A stretch of DNA of 64,000 bases from CAZGUX01 sp964529305. Lineage in GTDB: Bacteria > Acidobacteriota > Terriglobia > Bryobacterales > Bryobacteraceae. The notes below the pieces were generated by a model, which worked only from the letters and a program-made list of their open reading frames with translations, made no database searches and was not told where the DNA came from. Positions 49,977 to 58,567 of the stretch are shown here, in pieces (the first letter of the stretch is position 1; each line of letters begins with the position of its first letter). The stretch covers positions 29,711 to 93,710 of the forward strand of contig CAZGUX010000212.1 of the NCBI GenBank assembly GCA_964529305.1, in the 5' to 3' direction. The translations under genes and the position numbers were made by a program.

Positions 49977-52933
49977 TGTTCCTCCCGTCCAGGGGCGGGC
50001 CTCGGGATCAAGGGCGCGAGCGAGGGTCCGAGTTCCACGCCGTCGTCCAGCATCAACAAGTGGCGCCGGCCCCGGCTGGCGTCCACGATGAGCTTGCGCT
50101 TGCCCGGCAGCACCTGTTCGATGGTCTCCAGGTAGAGGCGCGTTTCAGTCGGCCCGGGGGCGCCCCGGTGAGCAGCCTCGGCGGCTACGAATCGCTCCCC
50201 ATCCCCGCGCGCCCGCTCCACGCGCGACTGCTTGTAGCCTTCGGAACGGGCCAGGTTGGCCTTGCCGTTGCCCCGCGCCAGGGCCAACTGCTCGTTACGG
50301 TAGCCGTCCGCCTCGTTGATCTTGCGCGCCCGTTCCTCCCACGCTCCAGCCACGTCGCGAAACGCATCCACCACTTCGATGGAAGGATGGACATCCTGAA
50401 GACGCACTCCGCGAATCCGGATGCCGGCCCGATAGCGGTTCATCCGCTCCTGCAGTTCACGCACCGCCCGATCCTCAAACGCCCGGCGTCCAGTGGTGAG
50501 GATTTCGTCCAGTGCCGCGGACGTGGTCCACATCTGGATGACCGACTCGGCGGCCGTCCGCACCGTCGCTTCGGCGTCGTACTGCACGAACAGGAAATCA
50601 TCCGGCTTGTCGAGGTCATAGTGAACGGTAGCGGTAACCTCAACCAGGTTCTGGTCGCCGGTCAGCATCAGCGACTCATCCGGCCGCCGCTGGAAGCGCC
50701 CCGCGCGATGCTGGACATTCCATTCGTAGGCGGCGGGCTCCAGATCCGGACGGGTGGCCGCTGAGCGGTACCCGATTTCGACCGTGCGGATCCGTTTGGA
50801 TTCGATGCGCGTCATTTTCTCGACGGGCCACGGCAGCTTGTAGTGCAAACCCGGCCCGCTAGGCGGCATGACCTTGCGGCCAAATCGCTCGATGAGGACC
50901 ACCTGGTCGGGCGGCACCAGGTACACCCCGTTCAGCAGAAACAGGGCGGCGATGGCGATGCCCGCTTCCTGCGGATACCGGCGCAGCCACTCCCATCCGG
51001 CCGAGACCTGAGCGCGCCATTCGATCGCGCGCACGGCGGAAAGCCAGGCAGGGAAGGGCGTGCGGCGCAGCCAGCGCTTCCAGAACGTGTCTTCCGATCG
51101 CTCCACCCGCAGCAGCCGCAGCGAGTTCATCATCACCAGGAACGAGCTGATCTGGTGCGTGAACGCAGCCCCAATCGGGCCGACGTAGCCGGTGGCGCAG
51201 GCGATGACCGCGACGGCGTTCACCACGCCGGCAAACAGGACGATGTTCTGCCACGCGGTCTGGACCGCCCGCCGGCTGACCTCGAACAGCCTCGGCAACT
51301 TGTCGAGCGAGTGCGGTAGGTAGACGACGTCGGCCGCCTCGGCCGCGAGGTCGCTGGCGCCGGAGACGGCGATGCCGACATGGGCCGCCGCCAGCGAGGG
51401 CGCGTCGTTGATGCCGTCGCCGACCATGGCCACGTGGCGTCCTTCCCGCGTGAGTTGGTGGATCCGTTCCAGTTTCTGCTCCGGAAGCAGTTCGGCGTCG
51501 ACCTCGCCGATACCGCTTTCCTTCGCCATCGCCAAGGCGGCAGCGCGGCGATCGCCGGTCAGCAGGATCCGGCGGGAGATCTCCAGTTGCTCCAACTGCG
51601 CGAGCGCGGGAGCCAGGCCATCGCGCAAGCGATCGCGCAGCAGGATGGCGCCGGCCAGGCGGCTGCCTTCCGCCACCAGGACGGCGGTGGCGCCGTGACG
51701 GTCCGCCTCTTCGACGTAGGCGGCCGTGTCCCCGACTTCATGAGAGGCCAGATACGCCGCGCTGCCGACCCGGACCATGCTCAGGCCCACCAGGGCTTCG
51801 GCCCCCCGTCCCGGCAGCACCCTGAGGTTCGAAGCCGAGGGAATCGTCAAGCCTCGCGCCCTCGTCCCGTCGACGATCACACGCGCCAGGGGATGCTCGG
51901 ACCCCTGCTCGGCGGCGGCCGCAAGCTCGAGCACCCGCTCTTCGCTCCGCTCCGCCGGCAGCACCTTCAGGATCTCGAAGCGGCCCTCGGTAATCGTCCC
52001 CGTCTTGTCAAAGACGACAGTGTCCACGCTGGCCGAGAGCTCCAGCACGTTCGCCCCGCGGACGAGAATGCCGCGCCGCGCCAGGCCGCCGATGGCGGCG
52101 ACCATGGCGGTCGGCGTCGCCAGGATCAGCGCGCACGGGCAGGCGACGATCAGGACGGCCACGGTTCTGAGCCAGTCCCGTGTGAAGTAAAACGTCAGCG
52201 CGCCCGATAGAAGCAACGCCGGCAGGAAGTACTTTGCGTAGCGATCGGCCCGGCGCTCCACGGGAGCCTGGCGCTCCTTGGCCTCCTCCACCAGCCGCGC
52301 GACGCGGGCCAGAGTGGTATCGTCCCCGGCGTGCTCGACACGGATCGTCAGCAAGCCGTTGCCGTTCAGCGTTCCCGAATAGACGGCGTCGCCGGGTTTC
52401 TTTTCCGCGGGTAGAGGCTCGCCGGTGATGGAGCTTTCGTTCACGGTCGAGACGCCGTCGGCGATCGCACCATCGGCGGTGATGCGCTCGCCGGGACGCA
52501 CCAGCACCAGGTCGCCGGGCGCCAGGGTCTCCGCGTCGACTTCGATTTCTTCACCGTTGCGCAACACCCGGGCGCGGCGCGGCAACTGCTCGATGAACTT
52601 CCGGATGGCCGCTTCTGTGCGGCCGGCGGCGTAGGACTCCAGCCCTTCGCCCACCAGCACGATAAACATCGCTTCGGCCGCGGCCAGGTACTCGCCCACC
52701 GACAGTGCGGCGACTACGGCGACACACAAGGCGAGGTCAGCCGAGATGCGCCGCTCCAGCAGCGACGAAATCGAGTTGTGGAACGTCTTGTAGCCCGCCA
52801 GCAGCGTGATGATCGCCGCGGTGTCGAGGCCGAAGACGGTTTTCCAGACGCCGGTCACGTTCAGGAGCAGCAGCGCCCCGACGAAGGCCGCGAACACGTA
52901 GTACCGGACTCGCTCTCTGCTTTCCTCGGTCAT
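49973..52933 (-). CDS. Fusion of a P1B-type heavy-metal ATPase and an HflK-type SPFH domain
   Basis: Residues 1-610 form a P-type ATPase: a first membrane region, the actuator T-G-E-P (170-173), the intramembrane metal motif CPC (265-267), the phosphorylated D-K-T-G-T (309-313), S-E-H-P-L-A (345-350) and G-D-G-I-N-D-A-P (505-512). No N-terminal heavy-metal-binding domain is present. Residues about 653-986 are an SPFH domain: a hydrophobic segment (GIAIAALFLLNGVYLV), IERFGRKVMPPSGPGLHYKLPW, LMLTGDQNLVEVTATVHYDL and a coiled coil. This joins metal transport and a prohibitin-like scaffold in one 986-residue polypeptide. The last ATPase helix has H-Q-I-S-S instead of the common aspartate, so the metal is unclear. 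It leads an operon with HflC and HflK. Confidence 0.92.
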   Translation of the reverse strand: MTEESRERVRYYVFAAFVGALLLLNVTGVWKTVFGLDTAAIITLLAGYKTFHNSISSLLERRISADLALCVAVVAALSVGEYLAAAEAMFIVLVGEGLESYAAGRTEAAIRKFIEQLPRRARVLRNGEEIEVDAETLAPGDLVLVRPGERITADGAIADGVSTVNESSITGEPLPAEKKPGDAVYSGTLNGNGLLTIRVEHAGDDTTLARVARLVEEAKERQAPVERRADRYAKYFLPALLLSGALTFYFTRDWLRTVAVLIVACPCALILATPTAMVAAIGGLARRGILVRGANVLELSASVDTVVFDKTGTITEGRFEILKVLPAERSEERVLELAAAAEQGSEHPLARVIVDGTRARGLTIPSASNLRVLPGRGAEALVGLSMVRVGSAAYLASHEVGDTAAYVEEADRHGATAVLVAEGSRLAGAILLRDRLRDGLAPALAQLEQLEISRRILLTGDRRAAALAMAKESGIGEVDAELLPEQKLERIHQLTREGRHVAMVGDGINDAPSLAAAHVGIAVSGASDLAAEAADVVYLPHSLDKLPRLFEVSRRAVQTAWQNIVLFAGVVNAVAVIACATGYVGPIGAAFTHQISSFLVMMNSLRLLRVERSEDTFWKRWLRRTPFPAWLSAVRAIEWRAQVSAGWEWLRRYPQEAGIAIAALFLLNGVYLVPPDQVVLIERFGRKVMPPSGPGLHYKLPWPVEKMTRIESKRIRTVEIGYRSAATRPDLEPAAYEWNVQHRAGRFQRRPDESLMLTGDQNLVEVTATVHYDLDKPDDFLFVQYDAEATVRTAAESVIQMWTTSAALDEILTTGRRAFEDRAVRELQERMNRYRAGIRIRGVRLQDVHPSIEVVDAFRDVAGAWEERARKINEADGYRNEQLALARGNGKANLARSEGYKQSRVERARGDGERFVAAEAAHRGAPGPTETRLYLETIEQVLPGKRKLIVDASRGRRHLLMLDDGVELGPSLAPLIPRPAPGREEQ

Positions 52934-52939
52934 CGGCAG

Positions 52940-53788
52940 CTACTTCTTGTTACGTTCTTCCTCGAACCGCTTGCGCAATTCGGGATTCAACGGATATACG
53001 TCGCGGAAGCGATGCTTCTTCTCGCGGGCCATCCTGCGCTCGAACTCTTCCTGTTCGGCCAGGGTCGAAGCCTGTTGGATGACGGTGGCGGCGAGGCTGG
53101 CCGGGAAGAAGACAACCGCTTCGTCGTCGGCCACCACCACGTCGCCGGGAAGGACGGTGGCCGGACCGACGCGGACCGGAACGTTCCAATCGACGCCCAC
53201 CTGCGTCGCGCCTCTCGGATCGTACCCGACGGCCAGCACCGGGAAGCCGGCCATCTCCTTCAGCTCGGAGTAGTCGCGGCTGGATCCCCACAGAACGACT
53301 CCGCTCGCGCCGCGCATCTTGATGCCGAGCGCCGAGATGTCGCCAAAGAAGACCCCATCGGGGATTCCGCCTCCCAAATCGACGACCACGACGTCGCCGG
53401 GCTTGGCCTCTTCGGCGGCTCGCACGTGATAGCCTCGCGGCCAATCGCCTTCCCTGGCCAGTTGATTCATGGCCTCGGTCAGGTCGGGACGCTGCGGCAG
53501 GTAGCGGATGGTTAGGGCGCGGCCCACCAGGCGTTCATCCGGCCTGGTGCTCTTCAGGCCGCTGATGTGGCAATTCGTGTAGCCGGCGCGCTGCACGGCT
53601 CCCCAGATGGCTTCGAGCGGGAGCTTGCGCAACTGTTCGAGTTCGGCATCGGACACCTGGCCCCGCCTGGACTTGAGCAAATCGACCACGGGATGGTAGG
53701 TATCCCGGTTCAGCCGGAGCTTGGAATCGGGCGTAAGATCAGCGGCCAACGCTGCTGTGGCGAAGAAACACAATACCGCGAGTCGCAC
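52940..53788 (-). CDS. Exported RraA-like protein
   Basis: GTG 53788 has AAGGAGG five bases upstream and yields a signal peptide (VRLAVLCFFATAALA). The mature protein has the RraA / HMG-aldolase-type fold: L-V-G-R-A-L-T-I-R-Y near residue 85, P-G-D-V-V-V-V-D-L-G-G-G-I and FGDISALGIKMRGASGVVLWGSSRD, which in aldolase relatives holds the metal-binding loop, and P-G-D-V-V-V-A-D-D-E. RraA relatives are normally cytoplasmic; export is unusual. It ends six bases before the ATPase-SPFH start, so it may be co-transcribed with that operon. Activity could be aldolase or decarboxylase-like; not certain. Confidence 0.75.
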   Translation of the reverse strand: MRLAVLCFFATAALAADLTPDSKLRLNRDTYHPVVDLLKSRRGQVSDAELEQLRKLPLEAIWGAVQRAGYTNCHISGLKSTRPDERLVGRALTIRYLPQRPDLTEAMNQLAREGDWPRGYHVRAAEEAKPGDVVVVDLGGGIPDGVFFGDISALGIKMRGASGVVLWGSSRDYSELKEMAGFPVLAVGYDPRGATQVGVDWNVPVRVGPATVLPGDVVVADDEAVVFFPASLAATVIQQASTLAEQEEFERRMAREKKHRFRDVYPLNPELRKRFEEERNKK

Positions 53789-53972
53789 GGCGCCTCCTTG
53801 GAAGAGATCAGTATACCGGGTCAGCCGCAACGACCGTGCCCCGCCGTCTAAGCCGGACGATCCGTGTCGCACGATCCATGCCGAATGATCCGTGCCGCGA
53901 CCGTCAGGGAGCGGTCGCTTCTTTCAATCTCAGACTCAGTGAGCGGTCTCTCCTTGACAAACGCTCGTCCGC

Positions 53973-55181
53973 CTACAGTTTGGCCGTACAGAAGAACCCC
54001 TGGCGCTGGGCGGTATAGCGTACCGCAAGGTGCGGCGTCTCGATTCGCTTGTGGCCCTGGAACTTCGAGTCCAGAATCGATTCCAGAATGCCGCTGGTCA
54101 ACAGGGTCCGTTCGACGGGGTAGGTGGGCTTGCCGGACTCGAACATCTTCTCGATGCCCCGCACCAGACAGGCGAAATGCTGGAACGGCCGGCCTTCCTG
54201 CAGCCACATCAAGGTCACCACCGGATCGGCGCGGCCCTCCACTTCCACAGCGGTGGCCGCATCCTGCGCGATGCCGTTGGTCATGAAGGCGGCCGCTTCC
54301 AGGCCGTCGCGATACTCGACCCGATAGGCATAGGCGTCCTTGCCAAGCTGCCGGATGTCCCCGGGTTTTCGTGTGACGCCGACGGCGAGCGCGGCGTTGA
54401 GCAGTTTCTCGGCCCACGGGGTTTGCGAAACCCAATCCCACATCGCCTGCTTTTCGTAATACTGCACCGCCTTGACCCCGGTTTCTCCGCCGTGGCGGCG
54501 TTCGACCATACACTGCAAGCCTTCGAGCAGATGAAACCCGTAGGCATCGGGGTCCCCGTAAAAAATGGAGACGGCGTGCTTCGCCTTGGCTCCGAATTCC
54601 AGATCGACGCCTGTGGGCCGGTAGCTCACCGGAATCGAGGAACCAGCCATCATGGGGAACTTCAACTCGCGGGATAGGTCCACCATTCGCCTGGCCTTGT
54701 GCCAACTGTAAGAAAGGTGTTTGTCGTTGAAGACAGGCACGCTCTTGCCGGTGCCCCGGAAGACGTCGGCAATTTCGAGGAAAAGCTCGTAGCGCGGGTA
54801 GAGGTGTTGGCCCTTCTCGTTCCAGGGGTATTGGCCGTGCTCGCCAATCAGGAGCACTCCATCCACGGCCAACTTGCCACCGCCCAGGGTCAGGGTTTCC
54901 CAGATGGTCGGATAAATGGGGACATTATGCTTCTTCGCCATGTCCCGGCTCATGTCGTTCTTCGGGATTTGGGCCGTGTACATCGACACGACCTTCGAGC
55001 GGGGTCCCGGCGGCTGATTATTCTGGCGAAAGCCTTCCAGGTACTTGCCGACGATCACGTCGGCGTGGGAGTTGTGCCGGTATTCGGTGACGACGGCGGC
55101 GATTCGTTTGGGCGGGCCCGATTGGGCGGAGGCGGCGAACGGAAGCGTCGCCGTCGCGAGGAATTGTCTTCTGGTCGTCAT
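53973..55181 (-). CDS. Tat-exported protein of unknown family (twin A)
   Basis: The 402-residue protein starts MTTRRQFLATATLPFAASAQ, a twin-arginine leader. I do not recognise the family. Visible conserved elements include GPPKRIAAVVTEYRHNSHADVIVGKYLEG, LAVDGVLLIGEHGQYPWNEKGQHLYPRYE, VPVFNDKHLSYSW and EFGAKAKHAVSIFYGDPDAYGFHLLEGLQCMVERR. Its relative is the next gene. The alternating alpha/beta pattern of the first 200 residues suggests a Rossmann-like or PBP-like fold. It is six bases from the upstream stop and probably co-transcribed. Role unknown; may act with secreted sugar-handling enzymes. Confidence 0.65.
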   Translation of the reverse strand: MTTRRQFLATATLPFAASAQSGPPKRIAAVVTEYRHNSHADVIVGKYLEGFRQNNQPPGPRSKVVSMYTAQIPKNDMSRDMAKKHNVPIYPTIWETLTLGGGKLAVDGVLLIGEHGQYPWNEKGQHLYPRYELFLEIADVFRGTGKSVPVFNDKHLSYSWHKARRMVDLSRELKFPMMAGSSIPVSYRPTGVDLEFGAKAKHAVSIFYGDPDAYGFHLLEGLQCMVERRHGGETGVKAVQYYEKQAMWDWVSQTPWAEKLLNAALAVGVTRKPGDIRQLGKDAYAYRVEYRDGLEAAAFMTNGIAQDAATAVEVEGRADPVVTLMWLQEGRPFQHFACLVRGIEKMFESGKPTYPVERTLLTSGILESILDSKFQGHKRIETPHLAVRYTAQRQGFFCTAKL

Positions 55182-55187
55182 GATGCG

Positions 55188-56417
55188 TTACATGTCCAAT
55201 CGTCTGCCGTCCCGTCCCCAGCCCTTCGTGCAGAAGTGCGAGGCATTCGGCGTCTGGTAACGGACTTGTGCCATTTGCGGCGTATCGAGCTTCTTGTAAC
55301 CCTGGATGCGCGATTCGAGGGCGAAGTCGAGAATGCCACTGGTCAGCATGGTGCGTTCGACGGGGTAGGGCGGCTTTCCCGTTTCGAACATCGTTTCGAT
55401 ATTCTTCACCAGACAGCCGAAGTGGTGATGCGGCCGGCCCTCTTGTAATTTCATCAGGGTCGATACCGGTTTCGACTGCCCATCGACATCCACCGCAACG
55501 GTGAAGTCCTCGACCAGGCCCGTCAACAGGAACGCCGCGCCTTTCAGGCCGTCGTTGTAGTCGACGACAAACACGGCCGGGTGCTTGACCAGTTGGCGGG
55601 GATCGCCGCTCTTCCGGGTCGCGCTGTGCGAGAGCGCCTGCTCGTACAAGCGCTTGACCAAGGGGTTTTGGTCGATGAAATTCCAGCACGCCTGGTGTTC
55701 CAGGCACTGGACCGACTTGACACCGGTCTCACCGCCTTTGCGGCGCTCGGTCATGCATTGCAGAGCTTCGAGGACGTGAAACCCGTAGATGTCGAGACCG
55801 CTATAAGAGATGGCGACCGCGTGATTCTGCCGGACGCCGAACGGCGCATCGACGGAGGGGATCCGATGGGCAACGGGAGCCGAAGAGCCGGCGAGCATGG
55901 GAAACTTGAGCTCGCGCGAGATTTCGACCATCCGTTTGCCCTGACGCCAACTCCAGGAGAGGTGCTTGTCGTTGAAGATGGGAACACTCCGGCCGCTTTG
56001 CCGAAACACATCGGTGATCTTGAGGAACATTTCAAAGCGGGGATACAGCGTCTGTTCCTTATCGTTCATGGGATATTCGCCGTGCTCGCCGATCAGGAGC
56101 ACTCCATCCACGGCGAGGTGCTCCCCGCCCAGGCACAAGGCCTCCTGTACGGTGCGATAGATGGGGACTTTGTATTTCCTGGCGCGTTCGCGGCTCATGT
56201 CGGTTTTGGGGACATGTTCGGTGAACATCGAAACGATCTTCGATCGCGGGTAGGGCGGCCGGTCGTCCTGGTTGTAGCCTTCCAGGTATTTGCCGATGAC
56301 GACGTCGGCGTGCGACCCGCGCCAGTATTCGGTGATGATCGCGGCGATCTTCTTGGGCGGACCCGCAGGTGCGGCCGCGGCGGCCGCCGCGGAGGCGAGA
56401 AACACTCGGCGATTCAT
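55188..56417 (-). CDS. Tat-exported protein of unknown family (twin B)
   Basis: This 409-residue protein begins MNRRVFLASAAAAAAAPAGPPKK, a short twin-arginine leader. It aligns with twin A along its whole length: KKIAAIITEYWRGSHADVVIGKYLEG, LAVDGVLLIGEHGEYPMNDKEQTLYPRFE, VPIFNDKHLSWSW, YSGLDIYGFHVLEALQCMTERRKGGETGVKSVQ, and a shared C-terminal GILDFALESRIQGYK. Tandem duplicates kept intact suggest that they form a heterodimer or act on two related substrates. No catalytic residue can be assigned. Six bases separate it from twin A. Confidence 0.65.
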   Translation of the reverse strand: MNRRVFLASAAAAAAAPAGPPKKIAAIITEYWRGSHADVVIGKYLEGYNQDDRPPYPRSKIVSMFTEHVPKTDMSRERARKYKVPIYRTVQEALCLGGEHLAVDGVLLIGEHGEYPMNDKEQTLYPRFEMFLKITDVFRQSGRSVPIFNDKHLSWSWRQGKRMVEISRELKFPMLAGSSAPVAHRIPSVDAPFGVRQNHAVAISYSGLDIYGFHVLEALQCMTERRKGGETGVKSVQCLEHQACWNFIDQNPLVKRLYEQALSHSATRKSGDPRQLVKHPAVFVVDYNDGLKGAAFLLTGLVEDFTVAVDVDGQSKPVSTLMKLQEGRPHHHFGCLVKNIETMFETGKPPYPVERTMLTSGILDFALESRIQGYKKLDTPQMAQVRYQTPNASHFCTKGWGRDGRRLDM

Positions 56418-56577
56418 GGGTAAGAAGCTAGGCTACCAGACTTGCCGACCAAGGGCGACCGGATTCCGGCGAGCTGACGCTTTCCACCTTCAGGATAGAG
56501 TGAAAAAGATTGCAGCGACTATCGCCCAGGATAACAACGTGCTTCGCGCCCGCTTAGGCCCCATGGATGCGACCCTG

Positions 56578-56612
56578 GGCGCGCTAAAGCGCGCCGCGGA
56601 CTGAAAGTCCGC
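56578..56612. repeat. REP-like double hairpin
   Basis: Two perfect hairpins are adjacent: GGCGCGCT/AGCGCGCC (56578-56585, 56588-56595) and GCGGACT/AGTCCGC (56596-56602, 56606-56612). The arrangement matches the element at 1411-1453 in style, though not base by base. It lies 13 bases downstream of the response regulator gene (minus strand), in the spacer before twin B. It could be a REP element or a terminator. Confidence 0.6.
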
Positions 56613-56625
56613 CCTACTGAGCGAG

Positions 56626-57261
56626 TCAGCGGATCAGTCCCTTTCGCATCGCGAACTTCACCAGTTCGGTGGAACTGCGCAGACCCAGCTTCTTCATGAT
56701 GCGTCCGCGGTGAGCATCCACCGTGAAGACACTGACGTCCAGAGCCGTCGCCACCTCTTTCGCCACCTTGCCATCGGCGAGCAGTTGGAGAACTTCCCGT
56801 TCGCGCGCGGTCAGCAGATCGAAGGGATCGGCCGTCTGCTGGTAATCGTCGAGCACCGTGCGAGAGACTTCGGGACTCAGAAAGCCATCGCCATCGGCGA
56901 CCGCGCGGACGGCGCGGAGCAGATCCTCGTCAATGGACTCCTTCAGCAGATAGCCGCGGGCGCCGGCACGCAACGACTCGCGCACATAGACCGAGTCTTT
57001 ATGCATGCTCAGAATCAGGATCTGACACTCTGGGCAGTTCTCGCGAATCCGGCGCGTGGCCTCCACGCCGTTCATCTCGGGCATCGCGATGTCCATGATC
57101 AAAACATCCGGGCGGAGTTCGAGGGCCAGGCGCACAGCCTCAGGGCCGTTGCCTGCTTCGGCAATCACCTCCAAGTCGGGAACCTGACTCAGGATGAGAC
57201 GGAATCCCTTGCGAACCACGGCGTGGTCGTCAGCCAGTACGATTCGAAGTTTACGCGGCAT
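56626..57261 (-). CDS. NarL/FixJ-family response regulator
   Basis: The 211-residue protein has a receiver domain with the acidic pair in VLADDHAVV, the phosphorylated aspartate in VLIMDIAMPEMNG (about Asp55), the switch residues and the lysine of LLKES, and a LuxR-type HTH (LTAREREVLQLLADGKVAKEVATALDVSVFTVDAHRGRIMKKLGLRSSTELVKFA). It overlaps the sensor kinase stop by 11 bases and forms a two-component system. Targets are unknown. It faces the twin genes on one side and the kinase on the other. Confidence 0.93.
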   Translation of the reverse strand: MPRKLRIVLADDHAVVRKGFRLILSQVPDLEVIAEAGNGPEAVRLALELRPDVLIMDIAMPEMNGVEATRRIRENCPECQILILSMHKDSVYVRESLRAGARGYLLKESIDEDLLRAVRAVADGDGFLSPEVSRTVLDDYQQTADPFDLLTAREREVLQLLADGKVAKEVATALDVSVFTVDAHRGRIMKKLGLRSSTELVKFAMRKGLIR

Positions 57262-58540
57262 CCGATTTCGGCTTCAGCGGCAGCCTCACCTTGATGGTAA
57301 CGCCCTTGCCAGGAACCGAATTCATCGACAACGTTCCCCCGGCGGCGCGCGCCCGGGCGCGCATCCCGACCAAGCCAAGCCCCTGTCGCTGACCGGTCCC
57401 CGTGATTCCCTGGCCATTGTCCGATACCGTCAAACTCACCTGGGCTGTGTCGAAGGTCAACTGCATGCGGACAGCGGTCGCGTTGGCATGACGTCCGACA
57501 TTGGTGAGGGCCTCCTGGGCGATGCGGAACAACTGAGTCTCCGTTTCGCCGTCCAGACGGTCTTCGCTTGCGGAAGAATACTCGACCTGAACTCCGGTCC
57601 GCTGGGAAAAGACATCGGCCAGCCAGCGGAGGCCGGCATGGAGTCCGAAATCGTCGAGAATGCTCGGCCGCAACAACTGAGACAGATCGCGGGTATTCTC
57701 GATGGCGTTTTTGACGAGCGCCAGGCAATCCTCCATGCGAACGGGATGATATTGCTGCGTATTGTGCATCGTGACGAGGTTGGCCTCGATGGCGCTCAGG
57801 GTCTGTCCAAACTCGTCGTGCAACTCACGGGAAAACCGGCGGGCCGTTTCCTCCTGATCCGCCATGGCGCGAGACGACAGGCGCGACAGTTCGAGGGTCT
57901 GCCACTGCTGCCGGCGGAACATCTGGCTGACGGTGCGAACGGTCAAGAAGGCGCCTCCAAGGGCCGTGCCCAGAGCCAACCCGAGAACGACCAGCGAGTA
58001 CCGGACCCTCTCGCGCGCGCTCTCGCGCTGCTCGGCCTGCGCGCGCGCGGCCGCGTCGAACGTGCGGGCCGCCAGGTCGCCCAATGAGCCGATCAGCGCC
58101 TCGTGGCTGCGAAAGAAGGTGACCGGAGGAGGTTTGTGCGATTGAATGACCGCCCGTCCTTCCGTGATGAAGCGCTCCGCGCTCGTCTGGACGGCTGTCC
58201 ACAACTTCGGATCGCCCGACTGAAGTCCTGATTCAATCGTGCGGCGCGTCGCCTGCTCGAGCGTCTCGAGGCGAGTGAGCAGATCCGCGCGGTCGCCGCG
58301 ATCGGTGCTGGAGGCCAGTTCATAGAATACGGCGCTCAAGCTGTCCTCTTCCCGTTGGATCGCGTCGATCAGCAGGAGCGTGGAGCGTTGTTCTTCCACC
58401 AGATTTTCCGCACTGGATTCGGTCGATCGAATGGCCTCGATCTCAAAGTACACGGAGGCGGCCAGCATCAGCACGAGCAGGGAGAAGCCCGCCGTCAGTA
58501 CGGGAAGAAGAGACGCCCCGTGCTGGTTTCCATTCTCCAT
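57251..58540 (-). CDS. Sensor histidine kinase of the NarX/DesK type
   Basis: The 429-residue protein has two membrane segments (about 12-34 and 184-205) that bracket an extracytoplasmic helical sensor of CHASE3-like type (residues 35-180, rich in helices). The cytoplasmic part has a HisKA_3-type dimerisation region with the phosphorylated histidine in RELHDEFGQTLSAIEANL, the N-box ALTNVGRHANA, DNGQGI and GLGLVGMRARARAAGG. Such kinases sense membrane or small-molecule signals and phosphorylate the adjacent NarL regulator. The start at ATG 58540 is reasonable. No ligand is indicated by the sequence. Confidence 0.9.
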   Translation of the reverse strand: MENGNQHGASLLPVLTAGFSLLVLMLAASVYFEIEAIRSTESSAENLVEEQRSTLLLIDAIQREEDSLSAVFYELASSTDRGDRADLLTRLETLEQATRRTIESGLQSGDPKLWTAVQTSAERFITEGRAVIQSHKPPPVTFFRSHEALIGSLGDLAARTFDAAARAQAEQRESARERVRYSLVVLGLALGTALGGAFLTVRTVSQMFRRQQWQTLELSRLSSRAMADQEETARRFSRELHDEFGQTLSAIEANLVTMHNTQQYHPVRMEDCLALVKNAIENTRDLSQLLRPSILDDFGLHAGLRWLADVFSQRTGVQVEYSSASEDRLDGETETQLFRIAQEALTNVGRHANATAVRMQLTFDTAQVSLTVSDNGQGITGTGQRQGLGLVGMRARARAAGGTLSMNSVPGKGVTIKVRLPLKPKSDAA

Positions 58541-58567
58541 GGCTTTATGGTGCCATGGATGTCCGGC

